From NCBI RefSeq assembly GCF_002021815.1, contig NZ_CP019952.1, positions 1,085,001-1,149,000 on the forward strand: 64,000 bases of DNA, written 5' to 3'. The stretch is from Pseudomonas parafulva (GTDB lineage Bacteria > Pseudomonadota > Gammaproteobacteria > Pseudomonadales > Pseudomonadaceae). The notes under the pieces are model-generated. The model worked only from the letters and a program-made list of their open reading frames with translations. It did no database searches and was not told the origin of the DNA. Below are positions 46,714-57,346 of this stretch, one piece after another (the stretch's first letter is position 1; every line of letters begins with the position of its first letter). The position numbers were made by a program, and so were the translations under genes.

Positions 46714-49158
46714 TCAACCTGCAATGCTCTCCAATTCCGCTACCATCCGCGCGATGCGGTCTGCCAGTTTTTCCGTGCTGAGGGTTTCACGCAGCCCTTC
46801 GACCAGTAGCGCGAACGCCAGCGGCCCGGTGCGCTCCATCACACGCAAGTCCAGCCTGAGGTCGGTCAGTTTCAGCAACTGGGCCCGAAGCCGATCGATT
46901 TCCAACTCCTCGCTAAGTACCTCATCACGTGCCTGGCCCAGCAGCAGGTTGCCTGCGTCGTGCTTGCGGAACACCTCGTAGAACAACCCGCTCGAGGCCT
47001 GGATCTGGCGCATGCTCTTTTGCGCCGCAGGATAGCCACCGAACACCAGCCCAGCGATCTGGGCGATTTCCCGGAACCGGCGCAGCGCCATTTCCCCGGC
47101 ATTGAGGCTGGCAAGCACATCCTCCAGAAGATTTTCGGTACTCAACGCCTGGGGCAGGTAGCTGGCCCAATCCACCGGCCCAGGGCTTAGCAGCTCGAAG
47201 CCGTAGTCGTTGACGGCGATGGAAACCGACAGCGGTTGCTCACGGCTGACACGCCAGGCGATCAGGTTGGCCAACCCCATGTTGGCCATGCGCCCGGCAA
47301 ACGGGTACACGAACAGGTGCCAGCCCTGCCTGGATTTGAATGTCTCTGCCAGCAGCGTCCCTGTCGTCGGCAGCGCCGACCACTGGGCTTGTACCGTGAG
47401 CAACGGCCTTACTGCGCGCATTTCAGGGCTGTCGAAGCGACCGTGCGCTGCGGCGTCAAGTTGCTGGACCACAGCATCTGCCAGTTCGCTGGAAAGTGGC
47501 ATGCGCCCGCCGTTCCAGCGGGCCACCGCCGCCTTGCGCGCGTTGCTGCGGCGCACATAAGCGGTCATGTTTTCCACGCGAACCAGCTCCAGCACGCGGC
47601 CGGCGAAGACGAATGTGTCCCCGGGTCTCAAGCGTGAGATGAACGCTTCTTCCACGCTGCCCAGGTTCTTGCCGCCACCGCCTTTGCTCCAGTACTTCAG
47701 GTGCAGCGAGGCGTCACTGACGATGGTGCCGATGCCCATGCGATGGCGGCGCGCCAGGCGCTCACTGGCGACCCGGTATAAGCCGTCTGGGTGCATTTCA
47801 ACACGTTGATAATCGGGGTAGGCGCTGAGCGAGCTGCCGCCATGGCAAACGAAGTCCAGTGCCCATTGCCACTGGCTGTCACGCAGGTCGGCGAAGGCCC
47901 AGGTGCTGCGCACTTCAGCGAGCAGTTGCTGCGGCTCGAACCCGCTGCCCAGGGCCATGCTGACCAGGTGCTGGACCAGTACATCCATGCACAGGCGCGG
48001 TGACCGGCGTCCCTCCAGGTGGCCGGCCGCCAGGGCCTGGCGCATGGCGGCGGCTTCCACCAGCTCCAGGCTGTGGGTGGGCACCAGGGTGATACGCGAG
48101 CGCCGTCCAGGCGCATGCCCTGAGCGGCCTGCGCGCTGCATCAACCGGGCGATTCCTTTGGCCGAACCGATCTGCAGGACGCGCTCGACCGGCAGAAAGT
48201 CCACGCCCAGGTCCAGGCTCGATGTACAGACGACGGCTTTGAGCGTGCCCTCCTTGAGGCTGCGTTCGACCCAGTCGCGGGTGTCACGTGCCAGGCTGGC
48301 GTGATGTAGCGCGATCAGGCCCGCCCAGTCGGGGCGCTCTTCGAGCAGGGCCTGGTACCAGAGCTCGGCCTGCGCCCGGGTGTTGGTGAACACCAGGCAA
48401 CTGCTGCTGGCGTCGATTTCCCGGCTCACCTGCTTCAACATCTTCAGGCCGATGTGCCCTGCCCATGGGAAGCGCTCGATGTGCTCAGGCACCAGGGTAT
48501 CGACCTGCAGCACCTTGTCCTGGCGCCCGCGGACCAGCTGACCACCTTGGGGCAGCAACACGTCCAAGGCATGTTGCAGGTTGCCGAGGGTGGCCGACAG
48601 CCCCCAGGTCGGCAGGCCAGGGTGCCAACGCCGAAGGCGGGCCAACGCCAGTTGCAGCTGAACCCCCCGCTTGTTGCCGAGCAGTTCATGCCACTCATCC
48701 ACCACCACCATGCGCAGCGTCGCGAAGTCATTGCTGGCCTGTGCCCTTGTCAGTAGCAGGGTCAGGCTTTCAGGTGTGGTGACCAGCACGCTGGGCATGC
48801 GCCGGGCCTGGCGTGCGCGCTCGGCGCTGCCGGTATCGCCGCTGCGCACGCCAACGCTCCAGGGCAAGCCCATCTCGTCGATGGGCGCCTGCAGCGCTCG
48901 TGCCGTATCAGCGGCCAGGGCGCGCATGGGGGTGATCCAGATGACCTGGAGCGGCGCCGCGTGGCGCCCCTGGGCCTGGGCCTTGAACGCCCGCAGTGCC
49001 GCCAGCCAGACCGCATACGTCTTGCCAGCGCCAGTGTTGGCATAGAGCAGGCCCGACTCCCCACGCTCGACGGCGGCCCACACCTTGCGCTGGAAAGCGA
49101 ACGGCTTCCAGCCGCGTTGGGCGAACCAGGCATTGGCAAGATCGGTGGCGGCGGGCAT
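46714..49158 (-). CDS. DNA-ligase-associated DEXH-box helicase
   Basis: Lhr-core-type superfamily 2 helicase of 814 residues. It has Walker A ANTGAGKT, the DEWHE box, SATLGNL, and the C-terminal helicase motifs [13 protein letters not shown], followed by a winged-helix and C-terminal domain. It is shorter than true Lhr and is found with the ATP-dependent DNA ligase, MBL exonuclease and phosphoesterase, all present here. An ATP-driven 3'-5' translocase in a repair pathway is likely. It is separated from the ligase by an unrelated gene. Confidence 0.92.
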   Translation of the reverse strand: MPAATDLANAWFAQRGWKPFAFQRKVWAAVERGESGLLYANTGAGKTYAVWLAALRAFKAQAQGRHAAPLQVIWITPMRALAADTARALQAPIDEMGLPWSVGVRSGDTGSAERARQARRMPSVLVTTPESLTLLLTRAQASNDFATLRMVVVDEWHELLGNKRGVQLQLALARLRRWHPGLPTWGLSATLGNLQHALDVLLPQGGQLVRGRQDKVLQVDTLVPEHIERFPWAGHIGLKMLKQVSREIDASSSCLVFTNTRAQAELWYQALLEERPDWAGLIALHHASLARDTRDWVERSLKEGTLKAVVCTSSLDLGVDFLPVERVLQIGSAKGIARLMQRAGRSGHAPGRRSRITLVPTHSLELVEAAAMRQALAAGHLEGRRSPRLCMDVLVQHLVSMALGSGFEPQQLLAEVRSTWAFADLRDSQWQWALDFVCHGGSSLSAYPDYQRVEMHPDGLYRVASERLARRHRMGIGTIVSDASLHLKYWSKGGGGKNLGSVEEAFISRLRPGDTFVFAGRVLELVRVENMTAYVRRSNARKAAVARWNGGRMPLSSELADAVVQQLDAAAHGRFDSPEMRAVRPLLTVQAQWSALPTTGTLLAETFKSRQGWHLFVYPFAGRMANMGLANLIAWRVSREQPLSVSIAVNDYGFELLSPGPVDWASYLPQALSTENLLEDVLASLNAGEMALRRFREIAQIAGLVFGGYPAAQKSMRQIQASSGLFYEVFRKHDAGNLLLGQARDEVLSEELEIDRLRAQLLKLTDLRLDLRVMERTGPLAFALLVEGLRETLSTEKLADRIARMVAELESIAG

Positions 49159-49223
49159 CAGGCGGGCAGTCCCTCGAAGGCTGTGCTTCTAGAGACCACC
49201 GCTGCAAGGCATTGGTTTACTTG

Positions 49224-50339
49224 TCAGTTGGCCAACAGATTGCCGCTGCGGCACACCTGCTCGCCGGCAACATGGGCGATCACCATGCCTGCCGTGGCCA
49301 TGCGCCGCACGCTGCGCGCATACAGCAGGCCAGGCTGGCTGTTGCGCAAGGGCATGACGCGATCACTGAGCGGGTCGATGACCTCGGCAATCAGTTGTCC
49401 TGCCTCCAGGTACTGCCCTGGCTTGGCGTGGTACACCAGCAACCCGCCCGCAGCGGCCGTGATCGGCTCCACGGCAGCCAGTGGCGTGGCTGGCCAGCGC
49501 AAGGGCGGCAGGGCAGGGGCATGGCCCTGTATCACGCCGGCATGGGTCAGGAAGTCGAGAATGGCCTGGCAGTCCTGGCGCGCCAAGTCGTGGCTCACAT
49601 CCGCCTGGCCGCGCAATTCGAGGGTGACTGAACACGTGCCCGCCGGGATGGGGAAGCGTTTGCCAAAGCGCTGTTGCAGTTGCCACCACAGCAGGCTGAA
49701 GCACTCGTCGAAAGACTGCCCGCCCGAATCGGTCGCCAATAGACTGGCCTGGGCACCCAGGTAACGGGCCAAGGGCTCGAACTGCGGCCAGGCGTCCGGG
49801 GTGGTATAGAGATGTTCGACAGCGTCGAAGTCGCAGTGCAGGTCCAGGACCAGGTCGGCATCGCACGCCAGGCGCTGCAGGATCAGGCGCTGCGCTTGCA
49901 GTGGAGTACGCGCCGGATGAGCATCCAGGCCACGGCGCAGGTATTCGCGGATCAGGGCCTGATTGTGGAGCGGGTCTTGGGTCAGGTGGGCCTCGACCTG
50001 GTCACCGATGCTGTCTGACAGGTCGACGAAATTGCGGTTGAAGTTCTCGCCACTTTGCAACTCGAACCGGCCCAGCGGGGCGTCGAGCAGCACCTGCTCA
50101 AGGCCTACCGGGTTGGCAACCGGCACCAGGATGACCTCGCACTGCAGGCGGCCTTGCTGGTCCAGCTCCAGCAACTGGCGCTTGAGGTGCCAGGCCACTA
50201 GCATGCCGGGCAATTCGTCAGCATGCAGCGAGGCCTGGATGTACACCTTGCGGCCACCGCGTGGCCCGAAGTGGAAGCTGTGCAGTTGGCGGGTTACCCC
50301 CGGAACAGGGGAGAGGATGTCGTGGGTCGAGTGGTGCAT
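49224..50339 (-). CDS. Succinylglutamate desuccinylase/aspartoacylase family protein
   Basis: Zinc-dependent acylase/carboxypeptidase-like protein, 371 residues from the ATG at 50339 (AGGA upstream). The M14-type zinc motif H-x2-E is visible in ASLHADELPGM, the second zinc His in LVLDLHCDFDAVEHLY, and NFNRNFVDL is the substrate-binding Asn-Arg motif; the catalytic Glu is probably in SVTLELRGQ. The C-terminus has a biotinyl/lipoyl-like barrel (AAAGGLLVYHAKPGQYLEAGQLIAEV). It is not AstE, which lies in the arginine succinyltransferase operon. Lies inside the ligase gene set; substrate unknown. Confidence 0.85.
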   Translation of the reverse strand: MHHSTHDILSPVPGVTRQLHSFHFGPRGGRKVYIQASLHADELPGMLVAWHLKRQLLELDQQGRLQCEVILVPVANPVGLEQVLLDAPLGRFELQSGENFNRNFVDLSDSIGDQVEAHLTQDPLHNQALIREYLRRGLDAHPARTPLQAQRLILQRLACDADLVLDLHCDFDAVEHLYTTPDAWPQFEPLARYLGAQASLLATDSGGQSFDECFSLLWWQLQQRFGKRFPIPAGTCSVTLELRGQADVSHDLARQDCQAILDFLTHAGVIQGHAPALPPLRWPATPLAAVEPITAAAGGLLVYHAKPGQYLEAGQLIAEVIDPLSDRVMPLRNSQPGLLYARSVRRMATAGMVIAHVAGEQVCRSGNLLAN

Positions 50340-50456
50340 GATGGTCCTGAATACGGGGCTGGAACGGTCTGGAGCACGGGCTGAGCCTTCAGATGAAAGC
50401 ACAATTTCGCTGCCAGCGCCTCACGCCAGCCCCTCACAGCTGCCTGTGATCCCTGA

Positions 50457-52115
50457 TCAGGCCAGCAAGGCCTGTAAGGTCGCCAGGTCGTCGGCCTCCT
50501 CGACAGGCTTGTCCAGGCGCCAGCGCAACATGCGTGGAAAGCGCACGGCGATGCCGCTCTTGTGGCGCTTGGACAGAGCAATGCCTTCAAAGCCCAACTC
50601 GAACACCAGCGTGGGCGTTACGCTGCGCACGGGGCCGAAGGTTTCCTGGGTGGTCTTGCGCACGATGGCATCGACCTTGCGCATCTCCTCGTCGGTCAGG
50701 CCGGAATAGGCCTTGGCGAAGGGGATCAACGTGCGGTCCGGGGTGCCGGCAGGGCCGTCCCAGACTGCGAAGGTGTAGTCGCTGTACAGGCTGGCGCGCC
50801 GTCCGTGGCCACGCTGGGCGTAGATCAGCACGGCGTCGACGCTGAACGGATCGATCTTCCACTTCCACCAGGTGCCCATGTCCTTGGTGCGGCCAACGCC
50901 ATACAGTGCCTCGCGCTGCTTGAGCATCATGCCTTCCACGCCCAGGCTGCGTGACTGCTCCCGCTGCCGGGCAAGGTCCGCCCAGTCGGGCCCTTGCAGC
51001 AGCGGGGAGAGCAGTACAGGCGCAAGTGGGCAGGCTTCGAGCACACGTTCGAGCTGCGCGCGCCGCTCATGCTGCGGGCGACTGCGCCAGTCCTCGCCTT
51101 GCCATTCCAGCAAGTCATAGGCCTGCAACACCACTGGGGCATCACTCAACAGTTTCTTGCCCAAGGTCTTGCGACCCAGGCGTTGCTGCAGCAGGGCGAA
51201 GGGCTGAACGGACGCCTCTGCCTTGGCATCGCTCGCTTTCCAGACCAGGATCTCGCCATCGAGCACCACGCCATCGGGCAGGGTCTGGGCCAGGCTCTGC
51301 AACTCGGGAAAACGTTCGGTGACCAGCTCCTCACCGCGCGACCATACCCACAGCTGCCCGTCGCGCTTGACCACCTGTGCCCGGATGCCATCCCACTTCC
51401 ATTCGATTTGCCACGCGCTGGGCGGCCCGAGCAGCGTATCGAACTGTTCGACCGGGGCCTGTAGGGGGTGCGCGAGAAAGAAGGGATAGGGCTGCCCGCC
51501 ACGCTGACTATGCTCGTCGGCAGATTCGGGCGCTATCAGTTGAAGGTAGCGCTCGGCGGTTGGCCGGTGGCTGATGTCGGTATACCCGACCAACCGCTGG
51601 GCTACCCGTTTGGCGTCCAGCTCCGCCAACTGAGCCAGGGCGCGTGTGACCAGCAGTTTCGATACGCCGACGCGGAAACTGCCGGTGATCAGCTTCAGGC
51701 ACAGCATCAGGCTGGGGCGATCCAGCCGTGCCCACAGAGGTGGCAGACGTTGCTGAAGTTCCTCCGGGGGCAGGCCGCGCAACGGCAGCAGGTAGGTTTC
51801 GACCCAATGCGCCAGACCTTCGTCATCGCCCTGCTGGGTGTCGGGCAACAACAGCGAAATGGTCTCGGCCAGATCGCCCACCGCCTGGTAGCTTTCCTCG
51901 AACAGCCAGTCCGGCAACCCTGCCATCGCGCCGGCCAGTTCGCGCAATACTCGGGTGGGCACCAGTTGACGCGGGCGCCCACCCGCCAGGAAATACACCG
52001 CCCAGGCGGCGTCCTGGGCCGGTGCGCTGGCGAAGTATTCGCGCAGGGCCTGAAGCTTGGCATTGCTGGAGGTGGTGCCATCGAGGCGCAAGTACAGTTC
52101 GGCGAAGGCTTTCAT
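50457..52115 (-). CDS. ATP-dependent DNA ligase (ligase-associated system)
   Basis: Seals nicks in DNA using ATP through a ligase-adenylate. The 552 residues have an N-terminal DNA-binding domain, a nucleotidyltransferase domain with nucleophile Lys240 in EWKWDGIRAQ, DGEILVW (motif III), EGMMLKQ (motif IV) and WWKWKID (motif V), and an OB domain at the end. It differs from the NAD-dependent LigA. Its start overlaps the exonuclease stop by 4 bases. Confidence 0.93.
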   Translation of the reverse strand: MKAFAELYLRLDGTTSSNAKLQALREYFASAPAQDAAWAVYFLAGGRPRQLVPTRVLRELAGAMAGLPDWLFEESYQAVGDLAETISLLLPDTQQGDDEGLAHWVETYLLPLRGLPPEELQQRLPPLWARLDRPSLMLCLKLITGSFRVGVSKLLVTRALAQLAELDAKRVAQRLVGYTDISHRPTAERYLQLIAPESADEHSQRGGQPYPFFLAHPLQAPVEQFDTLLGPPSAWQIEWKWDGIRAQVVKRDGQLWVWSRGEELVTERFPELQSLAQTLPDGVVLDGEILVWKASDAKAEASVQPFALLQQRLGRKTLGKKLLSDAPVVLQAYDLLEWQGEDWRSRPQHERRAQLERVLEACPLAPVLLSPLLQGPDWADLARQREQSRSLGVEGMMLKQREALYGVGRTKDMGTWWKWKIDPFSVDAVLIYAQRGHGRRASLYSDYTFAVWDGPAGTPDRTLIPFAKAYSGLTDEEMRKVDAIVRKTTQETFGPVRSVTPTLVFELGFEGIALSKRHKSGIAVRFPRMLRWRLDKPVEEADDLATLQALLA

Positions 52116-53128
52116 GCGCCCTTCTCCCCGGCTGTGGCGTCATCTTCCTCACCGTATTCGGTGACGAATGCGCGGGCGTCGAGCCCCTGTTCATTCAGGT
52201 AGCGCACCAGCACGCCCACCGATCCGTGGGTGACCATGACCCGTTCGGCGCCCGTCTGGCCGATGGCCCACAGCAGCCCAGGCCAATCGGCGTGGTCCGA
52301 GAGCACGAAGCCTTTGTCCACACCGCGTCTGCGCCGGGTGCCGCGCAGCAGCATCCAGCCACTGGCGAACGCGTCGCTGTAATCGCCGAAGCGCCGCATC
52401 CAGCTGCTGCCGCCAGCGGACGGCGGGGCCATCACCAGGGCCGTGCGCAACAGCGGATCGTTGCGTGCAATGTCGCCGGCATAGCGGGTTTCGGGCAGGT
52501 ACACCCCCGCTTCGCGATACACCCTGTTCAGCGGCTCGACGGCACCGTGCACCAGGATCGCGCCAATGCTGGGGTCCAGGCCATGCAAGATGCGCTGCGC
52601 CTTGCCGAAGGCGTAGCAGAACAGCACGCTGGCCGTGCCCTGTTCGCTGTTGGCCCGCCACCAGGCATTGATGCCGGCGAACACATCCGCCTGGGTCGGC
52701 CAGCGGTAGATGGGCAGGCCAAACGTCGATTCGGTGATGAAGGTATGGCAGCGCACTGGCTCGAAGGGCGCGCAGGTGCCGTCTGGCTCGACCTTGTAGT
52801 CGCCCGACGCCACCCAGACCTCGCCCTGATATTCCAGGCGCACCTGTGCCGATCCCAGCACATGCCCGGCAGGGTGCAGGCTCAGGGTCACGCCGTGGTG
52901 CAACAGGCGCTCGCCGTAAGGCAGGGTCTGCAAGTTGATGTCCATGCCCAGGCGGCTGCGCAGGATACCGGCGCCGGGGTCTGCGGTGAGGTAATGGCGA
53001 TTGCCGGAACGCGAGTGGTCACCGTGGCCGTGGGTGATCACGGCGCGGTCTACCGGCCGCCAGGGATCGATGTAGAAATCGCCGGGCGGACAGTACAGGC
53101 CTTCGGGTCGAGCGATGACGAGGTCCAT
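52112..53128 (-). CDS. Ligase-associated metallo-beta-lactamase-fold DNA exonuclease
   Basis: Predicted nuclease of the SNM1/Pso2-like beta-CASP group, 338 residues. The zinc motif H-x-H-x-D-H is in ITHGHGDHSRSG; further metal residues are in HPAGHVLGSAQV and VASGDYKVE, and the beta-CASP part ends in FVLSDHADWPG. It is the first gene of the set and is translationally coupled to the ligase, so end-trimming and sealing enzymes are made together. The ATG at 53128 has a weak Shine-Dalgarno. Confidence 0.92.
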   Translation of the reverse strand: MDLVIARPEGLYCPPGDFYIDPWRPVDRAVITHGHGDHSRSGNRHYLTADPGAGILRSRLGMDINLQTLPYGERLLHHGVTLSLHPAGHVLGSAQVRLEYQGEVWVASGDYKVEPDGTCAPFEPVRCHTFITESTFGLPIYRWPTQADVFAGINAWWRANSEQGTASVLFCYAFGKAQRILHGLDPSIGAILVHGAVEPLNRVYREAGVYLPETRYAGDIARNDPLLRTALVMAPPSAGGSSWMRRFGDYSDAFASGWMLLRGTRRRRGVDKGFVLSDHADWPGLLWAIGQTGAERVMVTHGSVGVLVRYLNEQGLDARAFVTEYGEEDDATAGEKGA

Positions 53129-53242
53129 GGCACACGCACTGGTAGGGAGTTACCAGTTAGGAGCCGCAGCGGCCAAGGGAAGTTCGACCGGTGGTTTGTT
53201 CAGCCCTTGACCATCGCAGCTGCTGCACGCCGCGGACCTTTT

Positions 53243-55684
53243 CTACTTGCCCGGTATCAGGGTCAGGCGCTGGGTGCCATAGGCACGTGCGAAGTGCTGG
53301 GGCGCAAGCGGCATGACCGCGAAGCGGCCCTTGAACCAGGCATCGAGGCCATCCCCATGATGCGGGCTGGCCGGGTTGCCGGACTGGCCGCTGCTGGTCA
53401 GCACCTGCAGGGGTTCAGCCTGGCTGAAGTCCACGATCAGCCGCGCCGATGCCGGCAGGCGGGTGACGAAGTCGCTTCCCCAGGCGTAGGGGGTAAAGGC
53501 GAGCGTGCTGAAGTCGCCGCCTGCAGGCTGTGCAGGACGGCCGATGGCATCTCCCAGCCCGTGGTAGGCCGGTGCAGGCCATTGGTATTGGTGCAGTTTG
53601 CCCCATTGCCAGGCGCTGCGATCGGCGCCCAGTTGGGCGATGCCCGTGTCCATTGCCGCAACCAGGCTGCGGGCCAGGATGGCGGGTTTGTCTTCCTTCT
53701 GGGGCGTACCGCGGTCGTCCCAGAACGGGCTGTCATCCCGGCCCAGCAGGTGATCGGCCTGTGCCGAGAACGACAGGCGTGCATTGCTCACGAATGCCTG
53801 CCAGGCCGCCCCCGACTCCGGCCCCAGTTCATCGAGGAACGTCTGACGGGCAACGGCCTGGAGGAACAGGGCGTACAGCGCAGCATCGGACGACACCGGG
53901 CTCAAGCGGCCATCGAATGCCTTGAGCCTGGCCAGCGCCGTACGGGCCTTGTCGCGCTGATCGGTGGGCAAGGCATTGATGGCCTGCTGCAGCGGGCCTG
54001 CCATACCTGGCGCGTCGAACATCTGCTTGAGCTTGCCGGCCAACAAGGTGACCTGATCGTTCTGTAATGCCATCAGGCTGCGGCCATCAAGGCGGCCATT
54101 GCCAGCGAGTTGGCCCAGGCGCTCGGCACGCTCCGGGTAGTACCAGCTGCTCGACAGCTGCATGCCGTAGCCGCGCGGCAGGCTGCGCTGGTTGGCGTGG
54201 CCGATCCAGCCAGCGGTCGGGTCCTGGTCGTACGGGTGCAGCATGGGGTCGGCATAGCCATCCCAGTCATAGCGCCCATCCCATCCCGGCGAAGGCAACA
54301 GGCCTTGGCCTTCTCGGCGGTTGGGGTAGCGCCCGCTCACCTGCCAGCCAATGTGCGAAGGTTCGGCAAAGACGAAGTTCAGCGCAGCAGCCGTGACATC
54401 ACGGGTGCTGTCGAACGCGCGCTCCACGGTCTTGGCACGGGTCAGGTCGAACAGTGCATCAAGGCTGCGATCACCTTTGAACTGCGGCAAGTTCAGGGCA
54501 ATGCCCAGGCTGGCATTGCCTGGCTGGCCGAGTAGCGTGCCATGACGCGTGTCATGCATCACTTCGCGCTGTGGGCGCTCGCCGCGCACCAGGAAGGTCT
54601 CGGTGTGTGCCCTGGCTGCAACCCATTTGCCGTCCGCCAGGTAACTGACCTGGTTGCCTTGGTGGCGCAGCTTTTCCAGGAACAGGTCCTGGTTGTCGGC
54701 CATCACCGCGCTGCTGGTCCATCCCAGCTGGCCGTTGTAGCCAGCCAGCACGATCGGCAGGCCCGGCAGCGACAGGCCGGCCACCTGGTACTTGCTGGTG
54801 TGGATCTGTACCGGGCTCAGCGCCCAGACTGCACGGCTGTCGCTGGCCAGCAGGCTCTTGCCGCTGCGGCTGCGTTGCGGGCTGATGGCCAGGTTGGCTG
54901 AACCGGGGCTACCCAGCAGGTCAAGGTCGACCAGTTTCTGGCTGGCGGCTGCCAGGGCAGACAACCCCGGCAACTGACTGGCAAGGTCCAGGCCCTTGAG
55001 CTTGGCTGCTTCGCCTTCGGCCAGCGGTTCGTCGGCGGCGCCGGGCAGCAGCCAGGCCAGCTTGTCACTGCCGACTTTCTGCGCCAGGGTCAAGGCGCTG
55101 ATCTCTTCTTGCAGGTTGACCGACTGGCTGAAGGCATACAACGCGAATATCAGCGCGGAGTCTTCAGGCTTCCAGTATTCGGGGCGGTAGCCGCTGTTGG
55201 CCAGGTCCGCCGGCAGCTTGTCGCGGTAGCGGAACAGGTAGGCGTTGACCCCGCGCGCATAGACGTCGAAGAAACGCTTGAGCCGTGGCGATGCGTCGGC
55301 GTACAGCTGTGCCGCGCTTTGCTTGAGGTTGGCGGCGCGCATCAAACGGTCGATATCCAGTGCATCGCGGCCCGCCACTTCAGCCAGCCGCCCCTGGGCC
55401 AGCAACCGCATGGCAACCATTTGCTCGATCCGGTCCCCGGCATGCACGTAGCCCAAGGTGAACAGCGCGTCATGGAATGTGCTGCTCTCAATCAGCGGAG
55501 CGCCCATGGCATTGCGCCTGACCGACACGTTCTGGGCCAGGCCCTTGAGCGGCTGCACGCCGCTGGCCGGCGGCAGGCTGTCCTGTTGGGCAGTGGTCTG
55601 GCAACCGGCCAGGCCAAGTGAACCGAGCAGCAGGGCAGCCGTTGCAGCGCGCGGGCGGAAAAAGAAAAGGGCGGGGGCGGCCAT
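53243..55684 (-). CDS. Penicillin acylase family protein, predicted lipoprotein
   Basis: Ntn-hydrolase acylase that should self-cleave into alpha and beta chains and hydrolyse amide bonds, as in penicillin G acylase or acyl-homoserine-lactone acylases. The ATG at 55684 follows AGGAG, giving 813 residues. The signal sequence ends in a lipobox, LAGC (Cys28). The new N-terminal serine is probably Ser262, in [10 protein letters not shown], followed by [11 protein letters not shown]. Odd points: a lipoprotein anchor, where PvdQ and QuiP are soluble periplasmic proteins, and SANLAIS in place of the usual SNNWA. Substrate unknown. Confidence 0.88.
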   Translation of the reverse strand: MAAPALFFFRPRAATAALLLGSLGLAGCQTTAQQDSLPPASGVQPLKGLAQNVSVRRNAMGAPLIESSTFHDALFTLGYVHAGDRIEQMVAMRLLAQGRLAEVAGRDALDIDRLMRAANLKQSAAQLYADASPRLKRFFDVYARGVNAYLFRYRDKLPADLANSGYRPEYWKPEDSALIFALYAFSQSVNLQEEISALTLAQKVGSDKLAWLLPGAADEPLAEGEAAKLKGLDLASQLPGLSALAAASQKLVDLDLLGSPGSANLAISPQRSRSGKSLLASDSRAVWALSPVQIHTSKYQVAGLSLPGLPIVLAGYNGQLGWTSSAVMADNQDLFLEKLRHQGNQVSYLADGKWVAARAHTETFLVRGERPQREVMHDTRHGTLLGQPGNASLGIALNLPQFKGDRSLDALFDLTRAKTVERAFDSTRDVTAAALNFVFAEPSHIGWQVSGRYPNRREGQGLLPSPGWDGRYDWDGYADPMLHPYDQDPTAGWIGHANQRSLPRGYGMQLSSSWYYPERAERLGQLAGNGRLDGRSLMALQNDQVTLLAGKLKQMFDAPGMAGPLQQAINALPTDQRDKARTALARLKAFDGRLSPVSSDAALYALFLQAVARQTFLDELGPESGAAWQAFVSNARLSFSAQADHLLGRDDSPFWDDRGTPQKEDKPAILARSLVAAMDTGIAQLGADRSAWQWGKLHQYQWPAPAYHGLGDAIGRPAQPAGGDFSTLAFTPYAWGSDFVTRLPASARLIVDFSQAEPLQVLTSSGQSGNPASPHHGDGLDAWFKGRFAVMPLAPQHFARAYGTQRLTLIPGK

Positions 55685-55874
55685 GGCAAGGCTCCTGCAA
55701 GGCATAGCGGGGATGGAAAGGCGCTAAGGTAGTGAGCAGGCCGCCTGGGTGCAAGGCCTGCCCTGGCTTTATTTCGGCACATCGGCCCAGCGCTGGATGA
55801 GTGGCAAGACCTTGTCGGCCATTTGCCAATCCCCGGCCGTGACGCCGGGGTATCCAGGGGCGCGTTGCAGCGGG

Positions 55875-57215
55875 TCAAACTTCGAAATGCACAGCCATGG
55901 CGTCGGAAAAGTGCGTGCAGTTGATGCGGGTGTACCGAACGTAGTTGCGCGTGATCGCAAAGGATTCGCCAGGCATCAGCAGCACATCGTGCTGTTCGAG
56001 TTGGCGCAAGAAAGGATGCAGGTTGGCAATATCGGGGTGATGGACCCACAGGAACATGCCGCCGTGCGGCGTGATGTCGAAGCGCCAGCCGCGGTCTGTC
56101 AGCGTGCGCTGGGTCTGAACCTGCTGTCGAATCAGGCGTTGCTGCAAGTCGCTCATGTGCCTGGCGTAGGTGCCGTCGGTGAGGATCGTATTGACGAAGC
56201 GCTCGCAGAATGCAGGCACGGCCACGCAGGTGAGCAGTTTTAGGCGCATGAGCGGTTCGACCAGTGCAGCCGGGCAGGCGATGTAACCCACGCGCAGGGA
56301 GGCGGACAGGCACTTGGAGAAGCTGCCGATATAGATGACCTGCTGCAGGTTATCCAAGCCGGCGAAGGTCTGGCGCACACCCGGGCTGAAGTCGCCGTAC
56401 ACGTCGTCTTCGACGACGTAGAAGCCGTGTTCGATCGCCAGTCTCAGCACGCCGAAGGCGTTGTGCGGGCTGACGTTACTGCCGGTGGGGTTGTGGAATG
56501 TGCTGTTGCAGAAGAAGGCCTTGACCTTGTGCTGGGCCAGGTGCCGCTGCATGTCTTCAAGGTCCGGACCGTCCTGCAGTCGACGGATGCCGACCACGTG
56601 CCCCCCGGCCAGCTCGATCAGCTTGACCAGGTTGCCGTTGCAAGGCTCGTCAACGAACACGTGATCGCCAGGGGCGATCAGCAGGCGGGCCACCAGGTCC
56701 AGGGCCTGGGTGGCGCCCAAGGTGCTGATTAATTGCTGCGGGCCTACATCGATCTGGGTCATGCGCCGCAGGTGCACGCACAACTGCTTGCGCATGGGCA
56801 GGTAACCCTGGATGTCGCCATAGTCGGCCAGTGAGCTTTGCTCCAGGCGCGCCGTACGCCGCACGGCCTTGGCCAGCAGCTCGGTGTCGCGCCAGGCAGG
56901 GGGCAGCCAGCCGCAGCCGAGCTTGGTGTAGTGCGGGCCGCCTTGCAGCAGCTTGAACAGCGCGTCCCCGGCCATATGCCCGGGCGCCTCGTCCCTGGCT
57001 GGCGGCCGAATGGTACCGGCCACGAAGTAGCCACGCCCTGGCACGGCCGTCAACAACCCTTCACTGACCAGGCGCCCATAGCTGGACACGACCTCGTGGT
57101 AGGTGGCACCCGTGCTGGCCGTGAGCTTGCGAATCGACGGCATGCGTTGCCCGGGCAGCCATTCGCTGGCAGCCAGACGCTGCCGGAGTTGATGAAGGAG
57201 AGTGTCAGCACGCAT
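55875..57215 (-). CDS. MocR-type regulator (GntR helix-turn-helix fused to aminotransferase)
   Basis: A 446-residue chimeric regulator. The N-terminal winged helix is GntR-like (RMPSIRKLTASTGATYHEVVSSYGRLVSEGLL, residues 24-56). From about residue 90 it has the fold-type I aminotransferase domain, with the PLP-binding lysine Lys301 in SFSKCLSASLRVGY and the NPTG motif. MocR proteins usually bind PLP or an amino acid to control a neighbouring gene; here the target is likely the divergent MFS gene. The TGTTAG/CTAACA repeats lie between them. The preceding 190-base gap to the acylase holds no convincing gene. Confidence 0.88.
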   Translation of the reverse strand: MRADTLLHQLRQRLAASEWLPGQRMPSIRKLTASTGATYHEVVSSYGRLVSEGLLTAVPGRGYFVAGTIRPPARDEAPGHMAGDALFKLLQGGPHYTKLGCGWLPPAWRDTELLAKAVRRTARLEQSSLADYGDIQGYLPMRKQLCVHLRRMTQIDVGPQQLISTLGATQALDLVARLLIAPGDHVFVDEPCNGNLVKLIELAGGHVVGIRRLQDGPDLEDMQRHLAQHKVKAFFCNSTFHNPTGSNVSPHNAFGVLRLAIEHGFYVVEDDVYGDFSPGVRQTFAGLDNLQQVIYIGSFSKCLSASLRVGYIACPAALVEPLMRLKLLTCVAVPAFCERFVNTILTDGTYARHMSDLQQRLIRQQVQTQRTLTDRGWRFDITPHGGMFLWVHHPDIANLHPFLRQLEQHDVLLMPGESFAITRNYVRYTRINCTHFSDAMAVHFEV

Positions 57216-57230
57216 CGACTGGCCCGTCAG

Positions 57231-57257
57231 TGTTAGAAAAAACAGCCTAACAGTTAG
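57231..57257. promoter_or_regulatory. Candidate MocR operator
   Basis: TGTTAG (57231-57236) and CTAACA (57247-57252) are inverted with a 10-base spacer, and CTAAC-A-GTTAG (57247-57257) is itself a palindrome. The site is 16 bases upstream of the mocR-type gene and about 90 upstream of the MFS gene, a fitting place for shared control. Confidence 0.5.
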
Positions 57258-57346
57258 CTGGAAACCGCGTCGACTGTTCGCCCGTGGTCAGCCGATCAGT
57301 GAGAAGCTTTGGCGCATTCATTTACTGCGCCTTCAGCGAGCACGCC

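Noticed and set aside
51728..54067. A 779-codon open frame on the plus strand across the ligase, exonuclease and acylase genes
   Set aside because: It spans three well-supported minus-strand genes and an intergenic gap, and is Arg/Pro/Gly-rich as expected of an antisense frame in GC-rich DNA.
55769..55874. Possible 3' remnant of a gene between the acylase and MocR genes (frame ending in a plausible C-terminus)
   Set aside because: Too short, no start or homologue recognised; could be chance.
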